7,457 nt of DNA, taken from positions 1 through 7,457 of the forward strand of contig JASGEH010000024.1 of the NCBI GenBank assembly GCA_047606565.1, given 5' to 3'. Position numbers and translations under genes: made by a program. The notes below the pieces were generated by a model. It had not been told where the DNA came from. It searched no databases and saw nothing but the letters and a program-made list of their open reading frames with translations. Positions 5,939 to 7,457 of this stretch are shown here, piece by piece; the stretch's first letter is position 1, and each line of letters starts with the position of its first letter. The DNA is from Comamonas_F sp047606565 (GTDB lineage: Bacteria; Pseudomonadota; Gammaproteobacteria; Burkholderiales; Burkholderiaceae_C).

Positions 5939-7457
5939 CTAGGCGAAGGCGCGCAGGCGATCGACCACGATCTGAAAACCCATGGCCGCCGACCCCTTGA
6001 CCAGCACCCAGTCGCCGGCATTCAGGTTGCGTGACAGGGCCTGGTCGAGCGACTCGAGGGTTTCGAACCACTGCGATGGCGTGTGCGGGGCCAAGCGCTC
6101 GTGCAAGCCCCGCATGAGCGGGCCATGGAGCATGACGCGGCCGACCGCCGCTTGCAGCAGCGCCTGCTCCAGGTCCAGGTGACGGCGGGGTCCTTCGGCC
6201 CCCAGCTCCAGCATGTCGCCCAGCACCGCCACCCGCTGGTTGGGCGCGCACGGCGCCTGCGCCAGCAAGGCCAGTGCCGCCTGCATCGACTCGGGGTTGG
6301 CCGAGGCGGAATCGTCGATCACCGTCGCCTGGCCGCCGTCCTGCACGGCGACTTGAAAGCGCTGACCACGGCCCGGCAGCGGCTGCATGTCGGCAAACTG
6401 GCGCAAGGCCACGTCCAGTGGCAGCTCCAGCGCCCGCAGCGTCGCGATCACGCCCAAGGCGTTGACGGCCATGTGCCGGCCCGGCAAGGCGAGTGGAAAG
6501 GTCACATCCTCGCCCTGCACCAGCGCGCGGACCTGTCCATGCTCCGCCGCCACCAGGCTGACGTCGGCCTGTTCGTGATCGCCATAGGACAGCACGTGCA
6601 GGCCCCTGGCGCGTGCCACGCGCTCGATCAGCGTGTAGTTCGGCATGTCGCGCCGCAGCACGGCGTGGCCGCCCCAGCGCATGTGGCTGAAGATGGCGCT
6701 GGTCTTGCGCGCCATCCGCTCGAGCGAGCCATGCAGCGGCCGCGGCGTGGACGCCAGACTGGTGACGACGGCCACCGACGGCCGCACCAGTCGCGCGTGG
6801 GTCAGCATGCCTTCGGCCGCCATCTCCAGAATCCAGCACGACGCGTCGCGCGGCATGCAGGCCATTTCGGCGGCCACGCCCAGCGGCAGTGCCGTGCCTT
6901 GCCACATCGGGCTGGCCACCCCCAGCGGGTGCAGCGCACCGGCCAGCATGGCCACCATGGAGGTCTTGCCGACGCTGCCAGTCACGCCAATGACATCGCC
7001 GAAAAAGCGGCTGCGCGCATGCGAGCCCAGGCGGCTGACGGCGGCGGCCACATCCTCCACCAGCAGCAGCGGCAGATGCGCCAGCTCGACAGGAAGGGAA
7101 TGGGCGCTGCTCGTCATGATGCCGCTGCAAAACGGCAGCAGCTTGGGCACCGAGTCTGCCGGCATGCCGACGCTGTCCAAGGGCCCGCGCACAACGGCCA
7201 TGCGCATCAGGCCACTGGGGTCGGCCTCCAACGCGGGGCCGTTCGAGCACCAGTCCGGATCGGGCTGCACGACCCAGCGGCCCTCGGTGGCGGACGCCAT
7301 CAAGGGCGCCGTCCAGTTGCCGCCTTGCGAGGTGAGCAAGGCGGTGCCGGCACGCGCTGGCGTATTGCGCAAGGGCGGCGGCAGGCCGCGGGCGGCGCGC
7401 GGCGTGGCCATCGGCGCCGTGCCCGCTCCCGCTCCCGCCCCCTCCCCCGCGCCCAAC
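5939..7457 (-). CDS. Divergent Mur-ligase (MurF-like) protein, N-terminus beyond the window
   Basis: At least 505 residues of an ATP-dependent amide ligase of the Mur family (numbering from the window edge). Visible: an Ala/Gly/Pro-rich stretch (1-60), a possible MurF-like N-domain (about 60-150), the central ATPase domain with P-loop GVTGSVGKTS (K164) and WILEM (E211), the motif IDDSASANPESM (380-391), and a C-terminal domain with VLGDMLELG (411-419) and LVKGSAAMGF (484-493). MurF adds D-Ala-D-Ala to the peptidoglycan precursor. Against canonical MurF by eye, the substrate-side NNxxGVP is replaced by QGTALPL, the metal-binding His of the AAH motif by P238, and the carbamylated Lys of AKGEI by T252, so this is probably a paralogue with another substrate or altered chemistry. 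The frame is open to the edge; only a TTG at 7456 and an ATG at 7411 (no clear ribosome binding site) are seen as starts. Cyanophycin-synthetase-like or PgsB/CapB-like relatives are alternatives. Confidence 0.8.
   Translation of the reverse strand, partial: LGAGEGAGAGAGTAPMATPRAARGLPPPLRNTPARAGTALLTSQGGNWTAPLMASATEGRWVVQPDPDWCSNGPALEADPSGLMRMAVVRGPLDSVGMPADSVPKLLPFCSGIMTSSAHSLPVELAHLPLLLVEDVAAAVSRLGSHARSRFFGDVIGVTGSVGKTSMVAMLAGALHPLGVASPMWQGTALPLGVAAEMACMPRDASCWILEMAAEGMLTHARLVRPSVAVVTSLASTPRPLHGSLERMARKTSAIFSHMRWGGHAVLRRDMPNYTLIERVARARGLHVLSYGDHEQADVSLVAAEHGQVRALVQGEDVTFPLALPGRHMAVNALGVIATLRALELPLDVALRQFADMQPLPGRGQRFQVAVQDGGQATVIDDSASANPESMQAALALLAQAPCAPNQRVAVLGDMLELGAEGPRRHLDLEQALLQAAVGRVMLHGPLMRGLHERLAPHTPSQWFETLESLDQALSRNLNAGDWVLVKGSAAMGFQIVVDRLRAFA
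7422..7454 (-). other. G-quadruplex-type G-rich tract in the coding strand
   Basis: The plus strand has six C-runs (7422-7424, 7428-7430, 7434-7436, 7438-7442, 7444-7448 and 7452-7454), so the minus (coding and mRNA-like) strand has six G-runs of 3-5 separated by 1-3 nt. This fits the G3+N1-7 quadruplex rule with runs to spare. It encodes the Gly/Ala repeat GEGAGAGAG. It may be only low-complexity linker sequence, or it may affect transcription or translation of the Mur-ligase-like gene. Folding is not shown. Confidence 0.45.

Noticed and set aside
5817..7250. Alternative minus-strand frame of 477 codons within the Mur-ligase-like gene
   Set aside because: It is a frame-shifted shadow. The 5939-7457 frame carries all the Mur-ligase motifs in order.
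1..7457. tRNA, rRNA, CRISPR array, insertion sequence or prophage attachment site
   Set aside because: No cloverleaf, rRNA-like stretch, regular spaced repeats, transposase or terminal inverted repeats with target duplication could be seen.

Overview
The window looks like chromosomal DNA of a high-GC Gram-negative proteobacterium. The three-part secretion operon, the type IVb pilin and the strong G/C bias at third codon positions suit Betaproteobacteria, perhaps Burkholderiales. That placement comes from the overall look of the proteins and no database was consulted. All recognisable genes lie on the minus strand, so transcription runs from right to left.

Right part (5939-7457): the C-terminal ~505 residues of a divergent Mur-ligase (MurF-like) protein whose 5' end lies beyond the window. 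It keeps the P-loop, the IDDS..ANP motif and the VLGDMLELG motif. By eye it lacks the asparagine pair, the metal-binding histidine and the carbamylated lysine of true MurF. A 155-bp gap (5784-5938) with an AT-rich core separates it from the next gene.

Centre (863-5783): a complete and tightly packed type I secretion operon. It encodes an ABC exporter ATPase/permease without an N-terminal peptidase domain, a HlyD-family membrane fusion protein and a TolC-family outer-membrane channel. The junctions overlap by 4 bp (ATGA) and 1 bp (TGATG), which suggests translational coupling and assembly into one inner membrane-periplasm-outer membrane export duct. No secreted substrate is encoded in the window. 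A perfect 10-bp GC-rich hairpin lies 18 nt after the tolC-like stop codon.

Left part (1-862): about 0.8 kb with no convincing complete gene. At the very edge, bases 53 to 1 encode the first 17 codons of a Flp/Fap-type (type IVb) prepilin, ending in the prepilin-peptidase context DEEG|ATA. Upstream of it are a good ribosome binding site, a leader hairpin, a candidate sigma-54 promoter (197-212) and an AT-rich stretch packed with short repeats and palindromes that could be an enhancer or operator region. The GC-rich half (541-862) holds only hairpins and an unconvincing open frame. A Tad/Flp pilus locus probably continues to the left of the window.
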